From Ruminococcus sp. (GTDB taxonomy: Bacteria; Bacillota; Clostridia; Oscillospirales; Ruminococcaceae): a stretch of 7,316 nucleotides of DNA. Shown here piece after piece: positions 1 through 6,317 of the stretch (the first letter of the stretch is position 1; every line of letters begins with the position of its first letter). A program made the position numbers and the translations under genes. The notes under the pieces were generated by a model. The model was not told where the DNA came from and did not search any database. It saw only the letters and a program-made list of their open reading frames with translations. Location: positions 1 to 7,316 of the forward strand of contig JAGAQS010000314.1 of assembly GCA_017622635.1 (NCBI GenBank), given 5' to 3'.

Positions 1-25
1 GCCTGTAATTATTTTTGCGGTATTC

Positions 26-865
26 TTACTGAACCGGAGCAGTCAGTAAATTTATATACCATTGAGCAATATTGTTTCCCCATAATGCTCCTATCGCTAT
101 GCCGACTGAAAGAAAAGGACCGAATGCAAACTTTGATTCACCCGAAACAATTTTGTTTATAACTCCTGCAACAGCGGCGATTACTATTCCGAATAATGCC
201 GAAACGATAACAGCCTTTGTTCCGAGGTAAGCACCTGCGGCAATCATAAGAAGTGTGTCTCCGAGTTCAATCGCACGGAAATCTTCTCCATACTTCTTTT
301 TTATGAAACTACGGCTTACTTCACCGATAATGAAAAACGGTACGCTTATTATAAGTGCCCCTATAATTCTCTGCTCAACAGAAGCCTGATTTGTGAAAAT
401 CAGTGACGGGATTACAAGCAGTGCAATCAGACCTAAAATTCTTTCGTCGATTTCCATTGTATCCCAGTCCATAAATCCGACTACAACGAGCAGTGACATG
501 AGAACGCAGGTTATTATGGATTCAGCATTGATGTCATGAACGTAGAATGTAAGTACAAAAAGAACTCCCGTCAGACTTTCGACAATAGGATATCTGGGAG
601 AAATCTTTTCACCGCAACTGTGGCATCTGCCTTTAAGTGCAAGCCAGCTGAAAACGGGAATCAGGTCTCTTGCCCTGATTTTTGTACCGCACGTCATGCA
701 GTGCGATGACCTCTTTATAAGAGATTCGTTGCGTGGAAGTCTGAGAATGACAACATTCAGAAAACTTCCCACGCTTATACCAAATAAAAATATTACGGTG
801 TAAAACGATATTTTGAAAAACGGTGATACAAATTCGTCGTGAAGCATATCTTTAAATTCACCCAT
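26..865 (-). CDS. pilD: Prepilin peptidase / N-methyltransferase (type IV pilus, A24 family)
   Basis: Inner-membrane aspartyl protease that should remove the short leader of type IV prepilins at G|F and methylate the new N-terminal Phe; three fitting substrates lie downstream. 279 aa from the chosen ATG. Residues 19-42 form a membrane segment containing the family's GSFLNVVILRLP signature. Cys56, Cys59, Cys81 and Cys84 form the two CxxC pairs of the cytoplasmic methyltransferase domain, followed by SPRYPIVE. Several hydrophobic segments follow. The first catalytic Asp is probably Asp133 (FMDWDTMEID, in place of the usual D-x6-PD). The second is Asp203 in ELGD, where the family normally has GxGD, so one Gly is replaced by Glu. 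Start: AAGGAGGG at 873-880 lies 7 nt upstream of ATG 865-863. An in-frame ATG at 898-896 coincides with the predicted transcription start and has no ribosome binding site. Transcribed away from pilB. Family assignment is firm; activity with the variant motif is inferred. Confidence 0.95.
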   Translation of the reverse strand: MGEFKDMLHDEFVSPFFKISFYTVIFLFGISVGSFLNVVILRLPRNESLIKRSSHCMTCGTKIRARDLIPVFSWLALKGRCHSCGEKISPRYPIVESLTGVLFVLTFYVHDINAESIITCVLMSLLVVVGFMDWDTMEIDERILGLIALLVIPSLIFTNQASVEQRIIGALIISVPFFIIGEVSRSFIKKKYGEDFRAIELGDTLLMIAAGAYLGTKAVIVSALFGIVIAAVAGVINKIVSGESKFAFGPFLSVGIAIGALWGNNIAQWYINLLTAPVQ

Positions 866-903
866 TGTTTTACCCTCCTTTACATTAAAATACGACATAT
901 TTT

Positions 904-931
904 ATTATAACACAAATTTAGGAAAATTCAA
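904..931 (-). promoter_or_regulatory. pilD promoter
   Basis: Read on the minus strand: TTGAAT (931-926), a 16 bp spacer, then TATAAT (909-904) preceded by TGT, an extended -10. The predicted start of transcription near 897 leaves a leader of about 30 nt containing the AAGGAGGG site that sets the pilD start at 865. It lies back-to-back with the pilB upstream region. Confidence 0.7.
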
Positions 932-946
932 GTAAAATTTAAAAGT

Positions 947-977
947 TTGTTTTCATAAATGTCATATTTTGTATTAT
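947..977 (+). promoter_or_regulatory. Possible weak pilB-pilT promoter
   Basis: The best -10 candidate upstream of pilB is TATTAT at 972-977. The nearest -35-like hexamer is TTGTTT at 947-952, with a long 19 bp spacer. This is much poorer than every other promoter in the window. Since pilD points the other way, some promoter must lie between 866 and 1014, but its exact position is uncertain. Confidence 0.3.
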
Positions 978-1014
978 GCGGACAGACTTTGGAAATAAAG
1001 AGCGGAGGTTTTTT

Positions 1015-2694
1015 ATGAGAAATGAGAGAATAGGCTATTATCTTGTCAGACAGGAACTACTTAGTCAGGAACAGCTTATGAAAGTTCTTGAGGCTCAGAA
1101 AGAGTCCAACGGTTCAAAGATGTTCGGTGACGTTGTGGTTGAACTCGGTTTTATGTCCGAAGTGAATTTCACAAAGGCACTTGCCGGAAAAATGAGGGTA
1201 CAGTATGTTGACCTTGACAGCGTTGAAATCAGTGCTGAAGCGGTAAACAAAGTACCTGAAGCACTTGCAAGAAAGCACACCGTCATTGCCATTGCGATTA
1301 CAGGTAAAAGACTTACTGTCGCTACAAATGACCCTGTAAACTTTATTGTATTTGAAGAAATAAAAGTTACTACGGGTATGGACTGTATTCCTGTACTGGC
1401 AACAAAAACGGCTATAAACAAGGCTATCGGTAAGAATTACTCGATGCAGAACGTTGACAGCGTTGTTGACAGTCTCGTTGCAATGAACGGCGGAGACAAC
1501 GGCAGTATGGAGGACGAAGAGTCCAAGGACAGAGTTGAAAGTGCTCCTATCGTTAAGCTTGCCACAACCATTATCGAAAACGCTTACAGAGCGGACGCAA
1601 CCGATATTCATATCGAACCGTTCAAGACCTACACAAGAATACGTATCCGTGTAAACGGCGACCTTGTTGAACTTATGAACGTTTCGAGTGCGGTTCACAG
1701 TGCGTTGACAACACGTCTTAAACTTATAAGCGGTATGAATATCGCTGAAAAGAGAGTCCCGCAGGACGGACGTTTCACACAGGTTGTAGACGGTACGACG
1801 CTTGACGTCCGTGTGTCGTCGCTTCCTATGGTAAACGGTGAAAAGATAGTTATACGTATTCTGTCAACAGGACAGATTGCACTCCGTAAAATTACCGACC
1901 TCGGTATGTCGGATTATAACTATCAGCTTTTCGAGTCAATGCTCCGTGTTCCTCACGGCGTTATACTTGTAACAGGTCCTACGGGTTCAGGTAAAACTAC
2001 TACCCTTTACGCCGCACTCGGTGAACTCGCAAAGCCTAATGTAAACGTTATTACGGTTGAAGACCCTGTCGAAAAAGCTATTGACGGTATAAATCAGTGT
2101 CAGGTTAACACAAAGGCAGGTATGACCTTTGCCGCCGCACTCCGTTCAATTCTCCGTCAGGACCCGGATATAGTTATGATAGGTGAGATGCGTGATACGG
2201 AAACGGCTGATATCGGTATCCGTGCCGCTATCACGGGACACCTTGTACTTTCAACACTTCATACAAATGATGCTGCTTCAACGGTTGTCCGTCTTATTGA
2301 TATGGGCGTTGCGGCTTATATGGTTGCTACTTCACTTATCGGTGTTATCGCACAGCGACTTATAAAAGTTCTCTGTCCTGCCTGCAAGACACCGAGAATG
2401 TCAACAGATGAAGAAAACGAACTCATGGGAATTGACCATTCCATTCAGATTTATGAACCCTGTGGCTGTCCTGAGTGCAACAATACAGGCTACAGAGGAA
2501 GAACCGCTATTCATGAAATTATCCACTGTACTGCCAAGGTTTCACAGATTATTGCGGCAGGCGGCGGTAAGGAAGAAATTGAAGAAGCAGCAAAAAACAA
2601 CGGTACCAAGCTCCTCCGTGACAACGCCGCAGAACTCGTTGTTGCAGGTCAGACTTCTATCGATGAACTTGTAAGAACAACATTCTCAGTATAA
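1015..2694 (+). CDS. pilB: Type IV pilus assembly (extension) ATPase PilB / GspE family
   Basis: Cytoplasmic hexameric secretion ATPase that powers pilin polymerisation. 559 aa. Residues 1-60 resemble an MshEN/T2SSE N-terminal domain (RIGYYLVRQELLSQEQL, then FGDVVVELGFMSE), a fold that binds c-di-GMP in some relatives. The ATPase core shows Walker A GPTGSGKTTT at about 321-330, an Asp box ITVEDPVE at 346-353, Walker B DPDIVMIGEMRD at about 383-394 and a His box TGHLVLSTLHT at 407-417. A zinc-binding tetracysteine site is formed by Cys454/Cys457 and Cys485/Cys488 (plus Cys483), typical of PilB/GspE and absent from PilT. Start: GGAGG at 1004-1008 lies 6 nt before ATG 1015. An in-frame ATG at 976 has no ribosome binding site and overlaps the possible -10 box. 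Followed 33 bp later by pilT, probably one operon. No pilC follows, unlike many T4P operons. Confidence 0.96.
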   Translation: MRNERIGYYLVRQELLSQEQLMKVLEAQKESNGSKMFGDVVVELGFMSEVNFTKALAGKMRVQYVDLDSVEISAEAVNKVPEALARKHTVIAIAITGKRLTVATNDPVNFIVFEEIKVTTGMDCIPVLATKTAINKAIGKNYSMQNVDSVVDSLVAMNGGDNGSMEDEESKDRVESAPIVKLATTIIENAYRADATDIHIEPFKTYTRIRIRVNGDLVELMNVSSAVHSALTTRLKLISGMNIAEKRVPQDGRFTQVVDGTTLDVRVSSLPMVNGEKIVIRILSTGQIALRKITDLGMSDYNYQLFESMLRVPHGVILVTGPTGSGKTTTLYAALGELAKPNVNVITVEDPVEKAIDGINQCQVNTKAGMTFAAALRSILRQDPDIVMIGEMRDTETADIGIRAAITGHLVLSTLHTNDAASTVVRLIDMGVAAYMVATSLIGVIAQRLIKVLCPACKTPRMSTDEENELMGIDHSIQIYEPCGCPECNNTGYRGRTAIHEIIHCTAKVSQIIAAGGGKEEIEEAAKNNGTKLLRDNAAELVVAGQTSIDELVRTTFSV

Positions 2695-2727
2695 TAATTA
2701 AAAATATAATCAGGGAGGTTATAATAA

Positions 2728-3819
2728 ATGGGAATAATTGAAATCAACAGAATACTTGACGAGGTACGTCTTTTAGGCTGTTCAGACCTGCATTTAACAT
2801 ATGGAATCGCTCCTGTTGTACGTCTTAACGGTTCTCTCAGGACAATGCGTTCACAGTATCCCGAAATGGACGAGGAAGAAATACTTGACGTTGTTCACCA
2901 GATGACCAACGAAACACAGCAGACCAGTGTAAACAATCACCATGATACAGACTTTTCTTTCCAGACAAGAAGCGGTTACCGTCACCGTGTAAACGTTTAC
3001 TTCCAGAAAGGCAAGCCCGCAATCGCAATACGTTTGCTCAGAAATGATATTCCTACACTTGAAGATTTGTCACTGCCTCCGATTCTTGCTGACTTTGCAA
3101 TGCGTCCCCGTGGTCTTATACTTGTAACAGGCCCTACGGGTTCAGGTAAGTCAACAACCCTCGCAGGTATGATGGACTTTGTAAACCTTAACAGAAGTGC
3201 CCACATTATTACGGTTGAAGACCCTATCGAGTACGTACATGAACACAAGAGATGTATGGTCAACCAGAGAGAAATAGGCGACGACGTTCCGAGTTTTGCC
3301 CTTGCTCTCCGTGCCGCTCTCCGTGAAGACCCCGACGTTATCCTCGTAGGAGAAATGCGTGACTTTGAGACGATTCAGGCAGCCGTAACCGCAGCCGAAA
3401 CAGGTCACCTTGTTATGAGTACACTTCATACAACAAGCGCGTCCGATACAATCAACCGTATTATCGACGTTTACCCCGAACATCAGCAGAACCAGATTCG
3501 TACACAGCTTGCAAACAACCTTGTTGCCGTTATTTCTCAGACTCTTATTCCGAAAAAGGACGGTACGGGTCGTATAGCAGTTCAGGAAATTCTCAACGTT
3601 ACCGACGCTATCGCCGCAATGATTCGTGACAATAAAATTCACCTCATTCAGTCGGCTATTCAGACCGGTAAACAGTCGGGAATGCAGTCACTTGATATGG
3701 AACTTGCCCGCCTTGTTCACGGTAACGTTATCGGAGAAATTGACGCTCTCGAAAAATGTCTCGACAAACAAGAGTTTTATCGTTTCCTTGCACAGCTCGG
3801 TGGTGCTCCGAAACAGTAA
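2728..3819 (+). CDS. pilT: Type IV pilus retraction ATPase PilT
   Basis: Cytoplasmic hexameric ATPase that depolymerises the pilus and drives retraction (twitching, DNA or surface pulling). 363 aa, the usual PilT length. An N-terminal PAS-like region (LLGCSDLHLTYGIAPVVRLNG) is followed by Walker A GPTGSGKST at 135-143, an Asp box ITVEDPIEYVHEHK from 161, Walker B DPDVILVGEMRD ending at Asp212 and a His box TGHLVMSTLHT at 225-235. AAMIRDNKIHLI at 296-307 occupies the place of the PilT retraction signature AIRNLIRE, in diverged form. The absence of the PilB zinc cysteines and of an MshEN domain supports PilT rather than a second PilB. Start: GGAGG at 2714-2718 lies 9 nt before the ATG. Second gene of a pilB-pilT pair, closed by the terminator at 3827-3860. 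Confidence 0.95.
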   Translation: MGIIEINRILDEVRLLGCSDLHLTYGIAPVVRLNGSLRTMRSQYPEMDEEEILDVVHQMTNETQQTSVNNHHDTDFSFQTRSGYRHRVNVYFQKGKPAIAIRLLRNDIPTLEDLSLPPILADFAMRPRGLILVTGPTGSGKSTTLAGMMDFVNLNRSAHIITVEDPIEYVHEHKRCMVNQREIGDDVPSFALALRAALREDPDVILVGEMRDFETIQAAVTAAETGHLVMSTLHTTSASDTINRIIDVYPEHQQNQIRTQLANNLVAVISQTLIPKKDGTGRIAVQEILNVTDAIAAMIRDNKIHLIQSAIQTGKQSGMQSLDMELARLVHGNVIGEIDALEKCLDKQEFYRFLAQLGGAPKQ

Positions 3820-3826
3820 TATTTTT

Positions 3827-3860
3827 AAGGACGGACAGAATTTTGTCCGTCCTTTTGTTT
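3827..3860 (+). terminator. Rho-independent terminator of pilB-pilT
   Basis: A perfect 11 bp stem pairs 3827-3837 (AAGGACGGACA) with 3844-3854, with a 6 nt loop. A T-rich tail (TTTTGTTT, 3853-3860) follows. It begins 8 nt after the pilT stop and separates the ATPase operon from the pilin genes. Confidence 0.93.
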
Positions 3861-4013
3861 TATGTGAAATTTACAAACAGTATAGATAAACTTTTATTTT
3901 TTAATTTGTTCACAGATAATTGTGCAAATTGACGAAAAATACAAAAAAAATCGCTCTTTTAAGGCTTGTATGTAAAAATTGACTGACGGAAAAGTTTTTT
4001 TTTTCAGAAAGTA
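3861..4013. other. AT-rich intergenic spacer upstream of pilin 1 promoter
   Basis: No coding potential is apparent. It contains A and T tracts (for example T10 near 3995-4004) directly upstream of the -35 box, which could act as an UP-like or curved-DNA element. It also contains the 18 bp motif at 3912-3929 that recurs before pilin 3. Several TTGAC-like hexamers (near 3929 and 3979) lack a partner -10 and are not called as promoters. Confidence 0.5.
3912..3929 (+). repeat. 18 bp motif, copy 1 (upstream of pilin 1)
   Basis: ACAGATAATTGTGCAAAT here and ACAGATTTTTGTGCATTT at 6283-6300 match at 14 of 18 positions; every difference is A versus T. This copy lies about 85 bp upstream of the pilin 1 -35 box. 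Possible shared regulator site. Chance similarity in AT-rich DNA is not excluded. Confidence 0.35.
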
Positions 4014-4042
4014 TTGACATTTTGTGAATTAAGTGCTATACT
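4014..4042 (+). promoter_or_regulatory. Pilin 1 promoter
   Basis: TTGACA (4014-4019), 17 bp spacer, TATACT (4037-4042) with a TGC extended -10. The spacer contains TTTTGTGAATTAAGTG, closely resembling the spacers of the pilin 2 and pilin 3 promoters. Transcription should start near 4049, giving a leader of about 150 nt. Confidence 0.88.
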
Positions 4043-4049
4043 ATTGTTA

Positions 4050-4199
4050 CAGAGAAAGGGACAGGGATAACGTATTATTCAATTGTATTCTGTTATCTGT
4101 ACTGTCGCATGGTACATATTAAAACAAATAGTATATCCCGTCCATGTATTAGTGCCGTCGGTTCGGCACACAAAAATTTTATTAAGGAGGTTTTCTCTT
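4050..4199 (+). promoter_or_regulatory. Long structured 5' leader of pilin 1 (candidate RNA regulatory element)
   Basis: Four nested or adjacent pairings are compatible with one fold. (1) AGAGAAA 4051-4057 pairs with TTTCTCT 4192-4198, the spacer between Shine-Dalgarno and AUG. (2) GGAC-A-GGGATA 4059-4069 pairs with TATCCCGTCC 4134-4143, 10 bp with one bulged A. (3) A hairpin pairs TGTAC 4098-4102 with GTACA 4112-4116. (4) A hairpin pairs GTGCCG 4152-4157 with CGGCAC 4164-4169. A competing stem, GATAAC 4066-4071 with GTTATC 4092-4097, overlaps pairing 2, so two mutually exclusive folds are possible. The Shine-Dalgarno AAGGAGG is at 4184-4190. No known riboswitch consensus was recognised. The pairings are seen in the sequence; a regulatory role is inferred. 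Confidence 0.5.
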
Positions 4200-4688
4200 A
4201 TGAAAACAACTAAAAAAGGTTTTACTCTTATCGAACTCATCGTTGTTATTGCTATCATCGGTGTACTTGCTGCTATCCTCGTTCCCTCAATGCTCGGATA
4301 TGTAAAGAAGTCAAAGATTCAGGGTGCTAACTCAACAGCTTCTACTCTCGGAAAGGCTGTTAACTCTGCCGCTACTGAACTTGACGAAGAAGACAACTTC
4401 TTTAATGATGGCTACATAAATTTCACTAAAGCAGATGGCGGAATCGGTGAAGGTGATGAGGCAATTCAAGCTATAAAGCCTTTCTTCAGCGATATTGAAG
4501 ATATTGATGCTTGTGTTGGCATTAAAGAAGGTCAGTGTGTTGTTGCTGCTGTAAGAAGTGGTAAATATTATGGTACATGGCCTACATATTTCACAGCTAA
4601 GAACTGGGACGAAAAAAGCGAAGGCATAAATAGTGCACAGAGTGCTTGTGAGGCAGTTAATACAGACAAAGAACTCGGTGTTAGCTAA
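4200..4688 (+). CDS. Type IV pilin (class III-signal prepilin), probable major pilin 1
   Basis: Structural subunit of the pilus fibre, processed by PilD and then polymerised by PilB. 162 aa. It has a short basic leader MKTTKKG, a cleavage site between Gly7 and Phe8, the Glu5 of the mature protein at Glu12, and a hydrophobic N-terminal helix to about residue 32. The rest is an acidic globular domain with Cys105, Cys113 and Cys150. The motif KYYGTWPTYFTAKNW (about 122-136) is shared in diverged form with pilin 2. Start: AAGGAGG lies 9 nt before ATG 4200. An upstream in-frame start at 4083 would add a non-pilin extension and lies inside the structured leader. It has its own strong promoter and is followed by a terminator, consistent with a highly expressed single-gene transcript. 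Major-subunit status is inferred. Confidence 0.93.
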   Translation: MKTTKKGFTLIELIVVIAIIGVLAAILVPSMLGYVKKSKIQGANSTASTLGKAVNSAATELDEEDNFFNDGYINFTKADGGIGEGDEAIQAIKPFFSDIEDIDACVGIKEGQCVVAAVRSGKYYGTWPTYFTAKNWDEKSEGINSAQSACEAVNTDKELGVS

Positions 4689-4734
4689 TAAGCACGATAA
4701 GCTGTTAATTCTGAATTTAATTTAAATGAATTAT

Positions 4735-4767
4735 AAAACCTCTCTCGTATCGGGAGAGGTTTTGTTT
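4735..4767 (+). terminator. Terminator after pilin 1, immediately upstream of the protease gene
   Basis: AAAACCTCTC (4735-4744) pairs with GAGAGGTTTT (4754-4763); a further T-G and C-G pair extend the stem to 12 bp around loop GTATC. The 3' arm ends in TTTT and continues as TTTTGTTT. It lies 46 nt after the pilin 1 stop and ends 2 nt before the ribosome binding site of the S41 gene, so it could act as a partial terminator that lowers protease expression relative to pilin. Confidence 0.88.
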
Positions 4768-4769
4768 AT

Positions 4770-4775
4770 AGGAGG
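4770..4775 (+). promoter_or_regulatory. Ribosome binding site deciding the TTG start of the S41 gene
   Basis: AGGAGG sits 7 nt before TTG 4783. An upstream in-frame ATG at 4726 would put the first codons through the terminator hairpin and has no Shine-Dalgarno sequence, so the TTG is preferred. Confidence 0.8.
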
Positions 4776-4782
4776 AATCTTT

Positions 4783-5676
4783 TTGGATAAAGATACAAAA
4801 CACGTCCTTACTATACTGGGGCTTGTATGTTGTTTTGGTGCAGGTTATTTTGTTTGTAAGGGCGAAAACAGGGATATTCTGAAAGTAGGCGAAAAATTTT
4901 CGGCAGTCGCAAGAATCGAAAACGCTCTTGACGGAGAAGAAGATATTATCTTTGAAAATGAGGACAAGGCTGTTGAAAATGCGGTAAATACCTATTATTC
5001 GGAATCGAGTGACAAACATCTTTCGTACAGTTCAGACAGCGAATACAGCGACGACAGTGATGAAACAAACAATGAAAAATATGAATATACCAATACTTAC
5101 AAAATGTTTGGCGATATATGTTATATTAACTCAAATCACTTCGATATGGACGGAATACAGGGCTTTGAACACGCTTTCAGGGACTGCCCCGACGCAGAGG
5201 GTTTTATAATCGACCTCAGAGACAATAAGGGCGGTTTTACAAGCTTTAGCACAAGTTCGCTCGGTCACTTCCTCGGCAACCGTGATGTTGGTATGTATCA
5301 TTATCACGACGGCAGAGAATCAAAGATTTCTATCGGACTTACGCAGAAAAAGACCGACAAAAAAGTTGTTATTCTTGTAAACGACAAAACGGCAAGTGCT
5401 TCTGAAATATTTACGTCTGCCATGAAACAGTTTTATGAAGATGCTGTTGTTGTCGGTTCTCATACCTACGGAAAAGGAACTTTTCAGGAATACAAAAAAA
5501 TTTCCGATACCGAAATTTTAAAGTACACTACGGGCTATTATACAGTCGGCGACTGGCAGTGTTATGACGGCGTGGGAATTGACCCCGATATAGAGGTTGA
5601 AATGGAGTATGACCCCGATATAATTTGTACTGATGACGATATACAGTTACAAAAGGCACTCGATTTGTTTAAATGA
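4783..5676 (+). CDS. Membrane-anchored S41-family (CtpA/Tsp-like) serine protease
   Basis: Predicted extracytoplasmic C-terminal-processing-type peptidase. 297 aa from a TTG start. Residues 7-25 form one hydrophobic N-terminal segment (VLTILGLVCCFGAGYFVC), probably an uncleaved anchor; no good lipobox. Residues 72-98 are a Ser/Asp/Glu-rich linker. The peptidase core begins near 107, with GFIIDLRDNKGG at 140-151. DKTASASEIF at 201-210 matches the catalytic serine motif, with Ser205 the probable nucleophile. HTYGKGTFQ at 227-235 supplies the probable general base Lys231. DGVGIDPDIEV near 262 is the typical C-terminal strand motif. There is no recognisable PDZ domain between anchor and core, which usually gates CtpA substrates. 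It lies between two pilin genes with no clear promoter of its own, so expression probably depends on read-through from pilin 1. A role in pilin turnover or pilus quality control is inferred only. Confidence 0.85.
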   Translation: MDKDTKHVLTILGLVCCFGAGYFVCKGENRDILKVGEKFSAVARIENALDGEEDIIFENEDKAVENAVNTYYSESSDKHLSYSSDSEYSDDSDETNNEKYEYTNTYKMFGDICYINSNHFDMDGIQGFEHAFRDCPDAEGFIIDLRDNKGGFTSFSTSSLGHFLGNRDVGMYHYHDGRESKISIGLTQKKTDKKVVILVNDKTASASEIFTSAMKQFYEDAVVVGSHTYGKGTFQEYKKISDTEILKYTTGYYTVGDWQCYDGVGIDPDIEVEMEYDPDIICTDDDIQLQKALDLFK

Positions 5677-5695
5677 CTGAAATATTTGTTTTTTC

Positions 5696-5724
5696 TTGAC
5701 AGTTTGTGAACAAAATGTTATAAT
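5696..5724 (+). promoter_or_regulatory. Pilin 2 promoter
   Basis: TTGACA (5696-5701), 17 bp spacer, TATAAT (5719-5724) with TGT extended -10. It begins only 20 bp after the protease stop codon. Predicted start near 5731, giving a leader of about 20 nt containing GGAGG at 5737-5741. The spacer closely matches that of pilin 3. Confidence 0.92.
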
Positions 5725-5749
5725 ATCATCAGAAACGGAGGTTGTCATT

Positions 5750-6247
5750 ATGAACAAATTAAAAGGCTTTACTCTTATTGAACTTATAGTAGTTATCGCT
5801 ATAATTGGCGTCTTGGCGGCTATCCTTGTACCGTCAATGCTTGGTTACGTCCAAAAGGCTAAAATTGAGGGTGCAAATTCGAGTGCGTCGGCACTACACA
5901 GAGCAATATCGGCTTATATCCATGACCTTGATTTTGATGATGAGTTTGTATCTGACGGTCTGCACACCGTCTCAGACGGCACATATACCGAAGAATCAGA
6001 CGTTGACACAAGAGATTTTATAGATGATATGTCTGAATACTTTTCGGATATAGACACAGTTGATGCCGCTTTTAATGTATACTGCGGAGAATGTAACGCT
6101 GTTGCTATTAAAAGTAAAAAATATTACGGTACTTATCCACTTCTTTTTACGGGCAACAACTGGAAGAATTATTCTGATTCCGTGAGCAGTTCCACTGATG
6201 CCCTGAACAGAGTTATTTCTGAAAAAAATATTGAAACTTCTGAATAA
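5750..6247 (+). CDS. Type IV pilin 2, paralogue of pilin 1
   Basis: Pilus subunit with a class III prepilin leader. 165 aa. Leader MNKLKG, cleavage between Gly6 and Phe7, Glu11 as mature Glu5. The N-terminal helix is almost identical to pilin 1 (ELIVVIAIIGVLAAILVPSM). The globular part is strongly acidic (about residues 58-106). Cys112 and Cys115 form a CGEC motif, possibly a tight disulphide. KYYGTYPLLFTGNNW (about 124-138) aligns with the pilin 1 motif, indicating a duplicated gene that has diverged in its exposed domain. Start: GGAGG at 5737-5741 lies 8 nt before ATG 5750. An earlier in-frame TTG at 5696 is the promoter's own -35 box and can be excluded. No terminator separates it from pilin 3, so some read-through is possible. 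Confidence 0.93.
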   Translation: MNKLKGFTLIELIVVIAIIGVLAAILVPSMLGYVQKAKIEGANSSASALHRAISAYIHDLDFDDEFVSDGLHTVSDGTYTEESDVDTRDFIDDMSEYFSDIDTVDAAFNVYCGECNAVAIKSKKYYGTYPLLFTGNNWKNYSDSVSSSTDALNRVISEKNIETSE

Positions 6248-6282
6248 AAATAATACAATTAGGCAATTTGCACTGATTTATT

Positions 6283-6300
6283 ACAGATTTTTGTGCATTT
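6283..6300 (+). repeat. 18 bp motif, copy 2 (upstream of pilin 3)
   Basis: ACAGATTTTTGTGCATTT, matching 3912-3929 at 14 of 18 positions with only A/T exchanges. It ends 17 bp before the pilin 3 -35 box. A TGCAC at 6269-6273 and the GTGCA inside the motif form a small inverted repeat. Possible regulator binding site; low confidence. Confidence 0.35.
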
Positions 6301-6317
6301 ACACCTCTATAAAATCG

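Noticed and set aside
866..898. Upstream ATG for pilD (11 extra residues)
   Set aside because: It coincides with the predicted transcription start, and the strong ribosome binding site AAGGAGGG lies downstream of it, positioned for ATG 865.
976..1014. Upstream in-frame ATG giving pilB a 13-residue N-terminal extension
   Set aside because: No ribosome binding site before it, and it overlaps the possible -10 box; GGAGG at 1004-1008 fits ATG 1015, after which the family's N-terminus begins.
1095..1698. Long minus-strand open frames inside pilB
   Set aside because: Antisense to a clear ATPase gene, low-complexity products without recognisable domains; shadows of the real coding frame.
4083..4199. 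N-terminal extension of pilin 1
   Set aside because: It would precede the type IV prepilin leader, which must be N-terminal, and it runs through the structured leader; AAGGAGG supports ATG 4200.
4050..4199. Known c-di-GMP riboswitch (class I or II) before the pilin
   Set aside because: Attractive because such riboswitches control pilins in Clostridia, but the conserved core sequences of either class as I remember them are not visible here.
4726..4782. ATG start for the S41 protease within the terminator region
   Set aside because: No Shine-Dalgarno sequence, and its first codons form the terminator hairpin. AGGAGG at 4770-4775 fits TTG 4783, which is followed directly by a charged stretch and a membrane anchor.
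6248..6317. Terminator between pilin 2 and pilin 3
   Set aside because: Only a weak TGCAC/GTGCA inverted repeat with a long AT loop and no T tract after it; not enough for a terminator call.
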